Part shown: positions 57,524 through 64,000 of the stretch, one piece after another | Numbering within the stretch: position 1 is the first letter of the stretch | How the letters are laid out: every line of letters begins with the position of its first letter | Origin: Aureimonas psammosilenae | Lineage (GTDB): Bacteria; Pseudomonadota; Alphaproteobacteria; Rhizobiales; Rhizobiaceae | NCBI RefSeq assembly: GCF_009176975.1 | Contig: NZ_WEZG01000013.1 | Location: 62,001-126,000, forward strand | DNA: 64,000 nt | Reading direction: 5' to 3' | The notes under the pieces: model-generated | The model's database searches: none | What the model was told of the DNA's origin: nothing | Seen by the model: the letters and a program-made list of their open reading frames with translations, nothing else | Made by a program: the position numbers and the translations under genes

Positions 57524-57567
57524 GGCACGGATGGGTGGCCGAGCGGTTGAAGGCACCGGTCTTGAAA
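57524..57567 (+). repeat. attR: 44-bp direct repeat inside intact tRNA-Ser
   Basis: The 44 bp are identical to 38771-38814 and end at the 3' base of the anticodon loop. Because the element lies to the left, this 5' tRNA half would have come with the element, while the 3' half downstream is original. The crossover lies somewhere inside the 44 bp. Confidence 0.9.
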
Positions 57568-57618
57568 ACCGGCGGGCGGGAGACCGTCTCGTGGGTTCGA
57601 ATCCCACCCCATCCGCCA
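57529..57618 (+). tRNA. tRNA-Ser (anticodon UGA), intact
   Basis: The 90-nt gene folds as a serine tRNA. The acceptor GGATGGG pairs with CCCATCC, and the D-arm contains GGCCGAG. The anticodon stem CCGGT/ACCGG holds the loop CTTGAAA with anticodon TGA (57563-57565). A long variable arm and the T-arm GTGGGTTCGAATCCCAC follow, and the gene ends in an encoded CCA. Its 5' half and upstream region now derive from the integrated element. Confidence 0.95.
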
Positions 57619-57676
57619 CCTATGGCTGTTACATCGCTGTAGATGCTGTCTTTTTCTGCAAGCGGCGACGTTCTGC

Positions 57677-57695
57677 GTACAAATCAGAGTACAAA
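57677..57695 (+). repeat. Paired GTACAAA heptamers downstream of tRNA-Ser
   Basis: Two direct copies of GTACAAA (57677-57683 and 57689-57695) are separated by five bases, about 60 bp after the tRNA. The layout parallels the GGTAGCA pairs of the left element, consistent with arm-type sites of another integrase. Confidence 0.45.
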
Positions 57696-57728
57696 CAATC
57701 GGACGGTTGGATTGGATGTGTCCGGCAC

Positions 57729-58016
57729 TCATCGCCGGAACCCCGCCAGCACTTCCGACACCCTGCCCCCGCTGACGCCAACGTATGCGCCTATGCGCTC
57801 CATGGACCACGATGGATGCGCGAGCGCCGTATCGCGGATGCGGTCCTCTATCGCGGGCGTCATGGGCATAGACCGGGCGGGAGCACGACGAACAGCCGGC
57901 CGGCGCTTGGTTTCGTCTGCGAGGCTGCGCAGCTTGCCGGCTTCGGCCGTCATGCCCTTCGCCTCGATGTCGGATGCTAAGACGTGCAAAGCGCTGCGAA
58001 TCTCGGGGAGCCTCAT
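57729..58016 (-). CDS. Hypothetical protein with a C-terminal helix-turn-helix
   Basis: The 95-residue protein starts MRLPEIRSALHVLASDIEAK, has an Arg-rich middle (KRRPAVRRAPARSMPMTPAI) and a C-terminal helix-turn-helix-like end (HPSWSMERIGAYVGVSGGRV then SEVLAGFRR). It is the last gene of the second leftward train. The ATG overlaps the stop upstream (ATGA). Confidence 0.55.
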   Translation of the reverse strand: MRLPEIRSALHVLASDIEAKGMTAEAGKLRSLADETKRRPAVRRAPARSMPMTPAIEDRIRDTALAHPSWSMERIGAYVGVSGGRVSEVLAGFRR

Positions 58017-58429
58017 AGCTGCGGCTCCTGTTCGTTGTCCTCGTCCTCGTCCCATGCGCCGCCCGCCATGCGGCTCGGCAAGGTTTGGTCGTGGGTTTCA
58101 GTCCAGCCAAGGATAGGCTCGCGATCCTCGTCTAGTTCGCGCCCGTCGCCCGCATCGTCCTCGCGGTCGTCAGCGGTGCCGTGCGCTTGCGTCGAAGACC
58201 AACCAAGCTCCGGCTCAAGGTCGGGATCATCGTCCAGCGCGTCGATGAGGTTCAAGAGCCGGTCTATCTCGTCAGCGAGCGCGTGACGGATCGATGCGCG
58301 GATGCGTGGATCGGTGAAAGATGCAGTGGCAAAGTTTGCCGTTGCATTGCACTCTTCGCCAAGTTGGTGACGAGTAGGTTTCAAACGGCAAAGTTTGCCA
58401 CTTGCTCCGAAGCGGATATGCACGCTCAT
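58013..58429 (-). CDS. Acidic protein of the EPxLGW/HGTxDDRE family
   Basis: The 138-residue protein has an N-terminal extension (MSVHIRFGASGKLCRLKPTR), a helix (IRHALADEIDRLLNLIDALD) and an acidic C-terminus with DLEPELGWSSTQAHGTADDR, then a second EPILGWTETHDQ. It is homologous in order and motif to the 64-residue protein of the left element (54683-54877). The ATG at 58429 overlaps the membrane protein stop (ATGA). Confidence 0.65.
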   Translation of the reverse strand: MSVHIRFGASGKLCRLKPTRHQLGEECNATANFATASFTDPRIRASIRHALADEIDRLLNLIDALDDDPDLEPELGWSSTQAHGTADDREDDAGDGRELDEDREPILGWTETHDQTLPSRMAGGAWDEDEDNEQEPQL

Positions 58430-58611
58430 GGCTCGCGCCTCCGCTTCTCCAGCGGCTTCGCTCCGACTTCCGGCACAAGCCAGTGAGCGAAGGTGTCGAG
58501 CCAGCGCGCAAAGGCATCCAGCGTGTCGGCGATCATGCCAACCAGTATCGCCACGAGCAGCGCGGTCACGCCAAGGATGCCGCGCAGGATGAGGGGAACG
58601 GCGGGGATCAT
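58426..58611 (-). CDS. Small single-span membrane protein
   Basis: A 61-residue protein with one strong membrane segment (about residues 3-28, VPLILRGILGVTALLVAILV) and a basic C-terminus (GAKPLEKRRREP). A role as holin-like or accessory protein cannot be decided. It overlaps genes on both sides. Confidence 0.55.
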   Translation of the reverse strand: MIPAVPLILRGILGVTALLVAILVGMIADTLDAFARWLDTFAHWLVPEVGAKPLEKRRREP

Positions 58612-58922
58612 GCGCGCCCTCCCTGGTACGCGCCGCCGGCCGCATGAAGGGCAAGGCGACGGTCAAAGACCATAGCGGCCACCTTCTCAAGGTAAGCCTG
58701 TTCCTCCTCCGGCAGGCCGTGCCAGTCGTCCAGCAGATCAGGCAGACCATCGGCAAAGGTCGCGTCGAAAACGGGACGGATGGACGGCGGCAGGACCGCG
58801 CCGAAGATCAGCACCGCGAGGTCGGCAAGGTCCCGGCCATAGTCGGCAGAGGCCTTAACGGAGGCGAGGACGCGGGCGCGGTCGGCAGGCGTCACCATGT
58901 CGGCAATCGGGGTCGGGATCAT
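58608..58922 (-). CDS. Hypothetical protein
   Basis: A 104-residue helical protein (TPIADMVTPADRARVLASVK, then GRDLADLAVLIFGAVLPPSI, then EEEQAYLEKVAAMVFDRRLA). No family is recognised. The ATG shares one base with the stop of the repeat protein upstream (TAATG). Confidence 0.55.
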   Translation of the reverse strand: MIPTPIADMVTPADRARVLASVKASADYGRDLADLAVLIFGAVLPPSIRPVFDATFADGLPDLLDDWHGLPEEEQAYLEKVAAMVFDRRLALHAAGGAYQGGRA

Positions 58923-60049
58923 TATGCGCCCTCCCCCTCTAGGAAGGCGAGCGCCGCTTTCACTAGCTCCTCGTCCGTCGTGTCTCCGATGCAATCGCTG
59001 GCGATCACTTGGCGCAATGCTTCAGCCGCGCCCCGAGCGGAATGGATGGCAACTGCCCCGGAGGCGAGTTCATCGCGCAACGCAACTCCCGGTTCCGGTT
59101 CTTCGCTATCGATTTCATCCGGGCTGTCAGGGCGCTTGTTGAACGCTTCCACGTCTGCGCGGTAGCGCACTATCCGTTCAAGGAAGGGGTCAGTAGGACG
59201 CGGCAGGGATGCAGCCGGCTGGGGTGCCCCTTCGAGGAAGGCGAGCGCAACGTCTCGAAGCTTGTCGCTCACGGCGTGGGTCGTGTCTTCCTCAAGCGCA
59301 CAGCGTAGCGCAGCGGCGGCTCCTGCCAGCGTGGTCGGGCTCGGGAGGTTGATCGTGCCATCCGCCACACCCTCCTCAAACGCGCCCCATGTCGCATCGC
59401 GCATGGCGTTCGCTTCTTCGTCCGTCTTGCCGGTCGGGGTGTTGAAGATGGCGAGTTGCGAGCGATAGCACTGGACAATCGCCAACAGCGGATCGGGCTG
59501 GAAGCCGACACCTTGCCGCCCCCGGAAGAACGGCAGGACCGTGCGCTCTAGGAAGCCGTCGCGCAGCCAGTCGTTACCCTTGGCGTCTTCATCGGCCATA
59601 AGCTGCAAGGCGGCTTCGACACCGGCCATTGTCGTGGCGGCCGGCGGATCGTCTCTTAGCCTCTCGAAGCTGGGATGCGGCTTCCTGCACGCGATGTTGA
59701 ACTCATCGTCGGTCATCCGATCTATCGTCGCTTCATAGGCGCGAAGTTCGGCGATCAGATCAAAGAGCGGATCTGCCGGGGTGACGAACGATTTGAGGAA
59801 CGAGCGCGCTAGATCGGTTTTGGCGAAGTAGTCCTCCACTTGGCCCACCTCGTCCAGAAGGTAGGAAGCCTTGTGCATGGCATCTGTCGTGGTGGTGACC
59901 GGCGCGGCCAAGAGCGAGACCAACGCGGCGCGCTCGCTTGCGCCAGCACGGTCGGTGGCCGAGGTATCGGCGGGCTTTGCATTGATGATCGCGGTATAGG
60001 CGACGTAGCTGGCGCGGTGAGCCTGAATGGCGGAAAGAACGGCGCTCAC
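58922..60049 (-). CDS. Protein of four tandem helical repeats
   Basis: The 375-residue protein consists of four related units of about 85-90 residues (roughly 1-90, 93-178, 186-274, 287-373). Units 2-4 begin DPLFDLIAELRAYEATID, DPLLAIVQCYRSQLAIFN and DPFLERIVRYRADVEAFN, contain a GA/AALxxAL helix, and units 3 and 4 end in LAFLEG. No family is recognised; the repeats suggest a helical scaffold or solenoid. The GTG start overlaps the upstream stop (GTGA). Confidence 0.65.
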   Translation of the reverse strand: MSAVLSAIQAHRASYVAYTAIINAKPADTSATDRAGASERAALVSLLAAPVTTTTDAMHKASYLLDEVGQVEDYFAKTDLARSFLKSFVTPADPLFDLIAELRAYEATIDRMTDDEFNIACRKPHPSFERLRDDPPAATTMAGVEAALQLMADEDAKGNDWLRDGFLERTVLPFFRGRQGVGFQPDPLLAIVQCYRSQLAIFNTPTGKTDEEANAMRDATWGAFEEGVADGTINLPSPTTLAGAAAALRCALEEDTTHAVSDKLRDVALAFLEGAPQPAASLPRPTDPFLERIVRYRADVEAFNKRPDSPDEIDSEEPEPGVALRDELASGAVAIHSARGAAEALRQVIASDCIGDTTDEELVKAALAFLEGEGA

Positions 60050-60567
60050 GACAGCGCCTCCTCAGCGACGCGCTGGGACCAATGGTCGGCGATGTAGAGG
60101 ATGGAGAAGAACTCGTCGCCGTTCCGCTCGGCAATCTCGTAGATTTTCTCGCCTTTGTCGTTCGTGGCGCGGCGCATGTTGTCGAGCATGAACCAATGCA
60201 GGTTCGCGACGACCTTCGACAGGTTGGCGAACGCGCCATCCATGTCGGGCTTGTCCTTCATAGCGGCAGGCGTCGCGGTATCGATAGCCGCGCTGCCGGC
60301 CTCGGGTGCCGCGTCAGAAGCCGCATCGTGCAGCGCCCTATGGAAGGAAGCGAGGCGCGAGCCGATGCCGAGCAATTCGCCCGACAGGTGGGCGAGCGAG
60401 TTGCGCAGGTCCGCCTTCATGTCGCCGGTGCCCGTCAGGCCGTTGTTCAGGATGAGCGCGAGGTCTTTGACCTTCAGAAGGTCCTCCTCGGCATCAAAGA
60501 TGAGATCGCGAGCGGTCTGAGCAGTAGGCAAGCCTTCGGCGGCGGCCTGAAGTTTCGGCTTCGGCAT
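60046..60567 (-). CDS. Hypothetical helical protein
   Basis: The 173-residue protein has two helical halves (TARDLIFDAEEDLLKVKDLA ... LASFHRALHDAASDAA, then a linker rich in Ala/Pro, then LSKVVANLHWFMLDNMRRAT). No family is recognised. It overlaps the repeat-protein gene by GTGA, so the two are co-translated. Confidence 0.55.
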   Translation of the reverse strand: MPKPKLQAAAEGLPTAQTARDLIFDAEEDLLKVKDLALILNNGLTGTGDMKADLRNSLAHLSGELLGIGSRLASFHRALHDAASDAAPEAGSAAIDTATPAAMKDKPDMDGAFANLSKVVANLHWFMLDNMRRATNDKGEKIYEIAERNGDEFFSILYIADHWSQRVAEEALS

Positions 60568-60643
60568 GGGATGTCTCCGGGTTGTCAGGAATGGGTTGGG
60601 CTATCGAGATCGCGCAGAACTTCGCGCGATGTTGCTAGTCGTC

Positions 60644-60778
60644 TTAGCGGCCGGCGGTGAGCGTCACGGCACTGTCGAGGCGGGCGGTGCGGACGGCATC
60701 AGAGCCGAGCGCGGACACGCCGTAGAAGCTTGCGAGGAAGAGGCCGATGGAGGCCAAGGCGGCAAGGTCGCGGATCAT
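60644..60778 (-). CDS. Small membrane or secreted peptide
   Basis: A 44-residue frame (MIRDLAALASIGLFLASFYG, then VSALGSDAVRTARLDSAVTL and TAGR) with a hydrophobic N-terminal segment. It has a near-ideal ribosome site (GAAGGAGAT) seven bases before the ATG, which makes it likely real even without neighbours overlapping. Confidence 0.6.
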   Translation of the reverse strand: MIRDLAALASIGLFLASFYGVSALGSDAVRTARLDSAVTLTAGR

Positions 60779-60803
60779 GGACGTATCTCCTTCGGGTTCG
60801 ATG

Positions 60804-61229
60804 TCAGGCAGCGTAGGCCGCGCGGATCTGCGCCTCGGCTCGGGCGGCGCTCATGTGCGCCGGCAGGTACTTCACCGCGTCCAAGGCGATCTGCATGGGC
60901 GTCAGCGGGCGAAGCTCGACAGGCTTGCGGGGACGAGCGGCGCGGCGCTTGCTATCGGCGTCCACCTGCGCAGCACGGGCATTGATCCACGCTATGCGCA
61001 GGACACGAGCGAACAGGCGACGGTCGAAGCGGGCATAACCGCATTCGGCGGCAACGACACGGTAGCGAGCCCAAGCGGCAACCATGATGCCGGCACGGTT
61101 GGCGACGAGCCGAGCGGCGAACCAACGGTCCCGCAGGATCGCGGCGAAGGTCTTGCGGCAGAACGCGCCGTTATGGGTGCGGCGGTATTCGGCCCAGGCG
61201 GATTTTATGATGGTGGATCGGTTAAGCAT
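60804..61229 (-). CDS. Hypothetical basic helical protein, first gene of the leftward train
   Basis: The protein of 141 residues (145 if started at 61241) is basic and helical: MLNRSTIIKSAWAEYRRTHN, then an Arg-rich body with AAWARYRVVAAECGYARFDR and FARVLRIAWINARAAQVDAD. The W-A-x-Y/A-R pattern occurs twice or three times, as in small prophage proteins. It is divergent from the XRE gene and likely controlled by it. Confidence 0.55.
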   Translation of the reverse strand: MLNRSTIIKSAWAEYRRTHNGAFCRKTFAAILRDRWFAARLVANRAGIMVAAWARYRVVAAECGYARFDRRLFARVLRIAWINARAAQVDADSKRRAARPRKPVELRPLTPMQIALDAVKYLPAHMSAARAEAQIRAAYAA

Positions 61230-61241
61230 GGTGCCATCCAT

Positions 61242-61309
61242 TGCTATTCGCTCTGTTATTAGCTATTTAGCTCATTATAGAGCGCTAATCAATAGCGTTT
61301 AGCTAAAAT
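61242..61309. promoter_or_regulatory. Palindromic operators between the leftward train and the XRE gene
   Basis: This AT-rich gap holds AGCTA-TT-TAGCT (61261-61272), CGCTA-ATCAA-TAGCG (61283-61297) and the perfect palindrome TTTAGCTAAA (61298-61307), all sharing a TAGC core. It is an immunity-region-like control point for the divergent promoters. Confidence 0.55.
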
Positions 61310-61579
61310 GTGAGCGAAAAAGCTAACGTGACCACAGCGCAGCAAATTCGGGCGGGCCGTGCATTGGTGAACATGGGTCAGAAAGACCTTGCCGATGCAG
61401 CGGACATAGCCGTGGCTACTCTTCGCAGAATGGAAAGCGATGATGTCGGGCCGGAGCGTTCATCCTTCGCGGCGGTAGAGAAAGTTCGCGAAGTTCTCGT
61501 GCGGGCCGGCGTCATCTTCCTAGACGACGGTTCCAATGTTGAAGGCGGGGCTGGCGTCAGGCTGCGGAAGGGCGAATGA
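61310..61579 (+). CDS. XRE-family helix-turn-helix regulator
   Basis: The 89-residue protein is a Cro/CI-type regulator of the alphaproteobacterial kind: QIRAGRALVNMGQKDLADAA, then ATLRRMESD, a spacer and VREVLVRAGVIFLDDG ... GVRLRKGE. The start is GTG. It probably represses the divergent leftward train through the adjacent palindromes. Its stop overlaps the next gene (ATGA). Confidence 0.85.
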   Translation: MSEKANVTTAQQIRAGRALVNMGQKDLADAADIAVATLRRMESDDVGPERSSFAAVEKVREVLVRAGVIFLDDGSNVEGGAGVRLRKGE

Positions 61580-62082
61580 AGGTGGCGAAGTCCGATACCC
61601 CTTCAGAGGGTGCTGCCGCCTCTATGGGCGACGCCAACCAGAAGCCTTTCGAAGGCGTAGAGCTTACCTGGCAGCTTCTGTTGATATCGAAATACACCCG
61701 AGCGCTCATGTTGGCGAAGCTGGAGAAGATCGGCATTGAGGCCGGCCAAGATCAGCTCATTCACGCTTTGCCTCTTGATGGTTCCTTGGGGGTTAGCGGC
61801 GTTGCTGATGCGTTGAATGTCCGCGCTTCCACTGTCTCGAAGATGGCTGATCGCTTGGTTAGAGATGGACTGATACAGAAGGTTCCACACCCTTCAGACC
61901 GCCGAAAAACCAATCTCGCTTTGACACCGGACGGCATCGCTAAGAGAGCCGAGATAGAGGAGTTGATGGTTGGTGTAGAACGAGAATTGAGCGCTGGACT
62001 TGGCGACAGCGCGGCAGAAATCATCAGCACGTTGGACCGCCTTGATGCGACGGTTCTGAAGAAGTTGCGGCGGTTACGTTAG
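61576..62082 (+). CDS. MarR-family transcriptional regulator
   Basis: The 168-residue protein has a winged-helix MarR core: LGVSGVADALNVRASTVSKM, then ADRLVRDGLIQKVPHPSDRR (the D-x-R wing) and KTNLALTPDG. It is co-translated with the XRE gene (ATGA). Two regulators in one unit is uncommon for a simple immunity region and suggests a ligand-responsive second switch. Confidence 0.85.
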   Translation: MKVAKSDTPSEGAAASMGDANQKPFEGVELTWQLLLISKYTRALMLAKLEKIGIEAGQDQLIHALPLDGSLGVSGVADALNVRASTVSKMADRLVRDGLIQKVPHPSDRRKTNLALTPDGIAKRAEIEELMVGVERELSAGLGDSAAEIISTLDRLDATVLKKLRRLR

Positions 62083-62144
62083 TCGGAGGTTCCACCCCTT
62101 CTCGATAGTCAACCCCAATTCTAGCCGCTGTGCCAATAGTGCAA

Positions 62145-62327
62145 TCAAGACAGTCCAATCAAGGATCCGTCGGCCTCGTTTTGCACAACCCAAAAGCTCA
62201 CGTGGCCATCATCTACGTCGTCGCCAACGAACCAGTCGTCATAGCGAGGGCGGAAGCTGAGACGAAGGCCTGCGCCGCGAACATATGGCAGCAATTGCAA
62301 TGGCCGGCTTTGGATGTTTGCGTTCAT
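62145..62327 (-). CDS. Possible small hypothetical protein
   Basis: A 60-residue frame (MNANIQSRPLQLLPYVRGAG, then LSFRPRYDDWFVGDDVDDGH) whose YDDWFV stretch resembles a motif in small rhizobial proteins. A competing plus-strand frame overlaps it, so coding is unsure. Confidence 0.35.
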   Translation of the reverse strand: MNANIQSRPLQLLPYVRGAGLRLSFRPRYDDWFVGDDVDDGHVSFWVVQNEADGSLIGLS

Positions 62328-62436
62328 CGTCCCTTCAAACGCCTATCCCCGCAGCATTGAAAGCCAAGAGTAATTTCCTGTCCGATCATCAGACGGCATA
62401 CGGTTTCCGAATTTCAGGAATTTGCCTACCTGACGA

Positions 62437-62454
62437 ACTGACAAAACTGACAAA
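62437..62454 (+). repeat. Tandem 9-bp direct repeat
   Basis: ACTGACAAA occurs twice in direct succession, in a non-coding stretch. The function is unknown; a slipped duplication or a protein-binding site are possible. Confidence 0.4.
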
Positions 62455-62546
62455 ACCCCGGCGACACTACGCGCTATCGTAGGAAGCGGCGGCGGCTGAT
62501 ACGGGCATATCTTTCCCCGTGAAGGATTTGAACGGAGCCCGGCGCA

Positions 62547-62744
62547 ATGAAGGTCCGTGTCTTCGATTGCTCGTCACAGCATCGCATCCAGGGCGCGATT
62601 GTCGAGTTGCACGACCTTGTCGGATACGTCAGGCAACAGGTTGGGGCCGATACGGCGGCAAAGCTACGTCAGGATCTGGAGACGACGGGCCGAGCCAGGA
62701 TTGATGGCGAGTTCGATTGGTTCGAATACGAGCGGGTAGACTGA
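62547..62744 (+). CDS. Hypothetical small protein
   Basis: A 65-residue protein (MKVRVFDCSSQHRIQGAIVE, then LHDLVGYVRQQVGADTAAKL and DGEFDWFEYERVD) with normal codon bias and a GGAG site upstream. No family is recognised. Confidence 0.45.
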   Translation: MKVRVFDCSSQHRIQGAIVELHDLVGYVRQQVGADTAAKLRQDLETTGRARIDGEFDWFEYERVD

Positions 62745-62968
62745 ACCCACCGCGAATTTTCTGGATTTGCTCGGATTGCAAACCCTCAAAACCTTCGAAA
62801 CCCCCTCGGCCGGAGCAGGAAATCAGTTCCACCCCTGCGAAAGTTGCGAAGGTTCGGCGCGCTGGAAATCAGTTCGGGGCTTGCGACAGTTGCGGCAGTC
62901 GCGACACTTCGGGCCTCCAATTGACGGAACAACCGTTCGACATCGATCCATACGAAGCGGCGGCATAG
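62717..62968 (+). pseudogene. Possible fragment with two Cys-x2-Cys pairs
   Basis: A frame without a good start (first possible codon TTG inside the previous gene) reads through a Lys/Pro-rich tract and two CxxC pairs (ICSDCKP and CDSCGS) to end FDIDPYEAAA. The composition resembles the tail of larger phage-type proteins, so it could be a remnant. The 277 bp after it, to 63245, show nothing identifiable. Confidence 0.3.
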
Positions 62969-63245
62969 GCCATGGTAGATCTGCTGGGGTGCTACACAAG
63001 TTTACGATCTGATGATCGCCAACTGATTTGCCTCTTGTCGAAAGCGCTTTTCCAACGTCTAATAGATGCAGTCATTCGGACCCGGTGCAATTCCGGGTGG
63101 CTCTTCCAGCCGCCGATCCGCTGGATAACTGAACTCCTCCAGCCCTCTCTAACAGACCTTTGGCGTCTGCTTCTCCCCAAATTGCAAGCGATAGATCGCT
63201 GCAATGGATGGCTGGGAGTTTTGTTGTAAGCAACTACTGACATTC

Positions 63246-64000
63246 ATGTGTAGGATCAATACGAACCCGTGTGTTCGTTTTCTCGTTGCATTCTTTTGTA
63301 CAATATTCGCGACAACGGTCGCGTTTAGCGCATTGATGCTGACGTTAGCGGCGGCGAAATCACTCCCCGCTCCACCCTTAACGGGTACGAGCTGCATCGA
63401 TGAGAAGTTCAAGTTTCTCGCCAACAACAAACTTGACGATGTCGATTTCATTGCCGTTGGGTCCTCCCTGACGTGGAGGAATGTCGATGTTAGGGCGTTT
63501 GAGCAACACGGTCTGGCAAAGAAAGCAGTCAACGCAGCCCCTTGCTTCCTGCAAATAAGTCAAACCGCGTTCCTGACTGATTTCCTTCTCAGTAAAATGC
63601 CGAGCGTCTCGACCGTCCTTGCCGTCGTGGCGCCGAGAGATTTCGAGAATTGCAATGCTCCTCAGGACAGCTTCTTTTCGGTCGATCAAGCCGCACCCTA
63701 CATCTTTGATAAAAGCTCACCTGCAACGATCTACGCGCGCAATTTCCGGCTCATCGGCTTTTTGACGGATGCAGCGTCAGTTCGCGAAGCACGTACACGC
63801 CCGGACAGCCTGAATAATCTGGTTATCGACGCGAAAGGCGGAGGACCGATCGAAGTTAAATCGTCCTGGTTGCCCGCGCCGAAACTCGACGACGCCTGTT
63901 TCGATAGTCTGCGAGAACTAGAGCGCGTTGTTAACGGGGGCGGCGCCAAGCTTCTGGTCGTCTCGTTTCCCCAGAGCCCGAGTTGGGGGCAGACGCATGA
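63246..64000 (+). CDS. Membrane-anchored SGNH-like protein (runs off the window)
   Basis: An open frame of at least 251 codons continues past the window end. It starts with a membrane anchor (about residues 8-33, CVRFLVAFFCTIFATTVAFS) and then has DDVDFIAVGSSLTWRNVDVR, where GSSLTW resembles the nucleophile block of SGNH-type periplasmic proteins associated with polysaccharide O-acylation (AlgJ/AlgX-like). The base composition is more AT-rich than the core genome. The start ATG lacks a strong ribosome site. Confidence 0.65.
   Translation, partial: MCRINTNPCVRFLVAFFCTIFATTVAFSALMLTLAAAKSLPAPPLTGTSCIDEKFKFLANNKLDDVDFIAVGSSLTWRNVDVRAFEQHGLAKKAVNAAPCFLQISQTAFLTDFLLSKMPSVSTVLAVVAPRDFENCNAPQDSFFSVDQAAPYIFDKSSPATIYARNFRLIGFLTDAASVREARTRPDSLNNLVIDAKGGGPIEVKSSWLPAPKLDDACFDSLRELERVVNGGGAKLLVVSFPQSPSWGQTH

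Larger units (their letters stand above)
38771..57567. mobile_element. Integrated phage-satellite-like element in tRNA-Ser(UGA)
   Basis: About 18.8 kb bounded by 44-bp perfect direct repeats, with a tyrosine integrase 76 bp inside the right repeat. The element carries an excisionase-like gene, a winged-helix replication-type gene, a Nu1-like small terminase, a tail-fibre cassette and a GGDEF-EAL cargo gene, but no visible capsid, portal, large terminase, relaxase or conjugation gene. Paired GGTAGCA heptamers lie inside both ends. This fits a satellite or a reduced prophage; an integrative plasmid-like origin is an alternative. Confidence 0.85.
57619..62082. mobile_element. Second accessory block beside tRNA-Ser (possible element, end not in window)
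   Basis: From the 3' end of tRNA-Ser, a leftward train of overlapped phage-like genes meets a divergent XRE-MarR pair, and two GTACAAA heptamers stand near the tRNA. There is no integrase in this stretch, so it is either a second element whose integrase lies beyond the window or a decayed one. The right limit is uncertain; it may extend to about 63 kb. Confidence 0.4.

Noticed and set aside
38771-57567. An integrative conjugative element
   Set aside because: No relaxase, coupling protein or type IV secretion gene is recognisable; tail fibre and Nu1-like genes point to a phage origin.
62972-63229. An 85-codon plus-strand frame between the Cys-pair fragment and the SGNH-like gene
   Set aside because: Composition is not protein-like and no ribosome site or overlap supports it.

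Overview
The window is GC-rich alphaproteobacterial DNA, most likely Hyphomicrobiales (rhizobia-like; Aurantimonadaceae would fit, but no marker here fixes the genus). The evidence is a set of gene orders typical of that order: ppiD-trpD-trpC-moaC-moeA, the pdhA-pdhB-pdhC-lpdA-lipA-ratA run, ispDF/dusB-ntrB-ntrC-ntrY-ntrX-hfq-hflX, and metG-tatD-MBL with holB-tmk. A perfect CtrA-type box (TTAA-N7-TTAA) stands before an ftsB-like gene.

Region 1 (1-38.2 kb) is core chromosome. A leftward unit, tightly overlapped downstream of ppiD, carries tryptophan and molybdopterin genes. A rightward unit carries secG, pyrG, a VOC protein, eno and ftsB. The pyruvate dehydrogenase cluster is interrupted by a Uma2-family nuclease-like gene. 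Next come lipoate synthesis, isoprenoid synthesis (ispDF), the two nitrogen two-component systems with hfq and hflX, then mazG, metG-tatD-MBL, holB-tmk, a D,D-carboxypeptidase-like protein with unusual motifs, and rlpA.

Region 2 (38,771-57,567) is an integrated element of about 18.8 kb. It is bounded by 44-bp perfect direct repeats that cover the 5' half of tRNA-Ser(UGA) up to the last base of the anticodon loop. The intact tRNA is at the right end, next to a tyrosine integrase; the left copy is a dead 5' half. A rightward left arm carries small cargo genes (acetyltransferase, YkgJ-like protein, CsbD-like protein, many short proteins). A long leftward train of mostly stop/start-overlapped genes runs from an excisionase-like gene through a winged-helix replication-type protein to a tail-fibre cassette and a Nu1-like small terminase. 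No large terminase, portal or capsid gene is visible, so the element resembles a phage satellite or a heavily reduced prophage. A PAS-GGDEF-EAL protein rides in its middle.

Region 3 (57.6-about 63 kb), directly downstream of tRNA-Ser, is a second block of accessory genes: a leftward overlapped train, a divergent XRE-MarR pair with palindromic operators, and paired GTACAAA heptamers beside the tRNA. It shares a family of small acidic proteins with region 2, which suggests a second, related element whose far end lies outside the window. The window closes inside a membrane-anchored SGNH-like gene.
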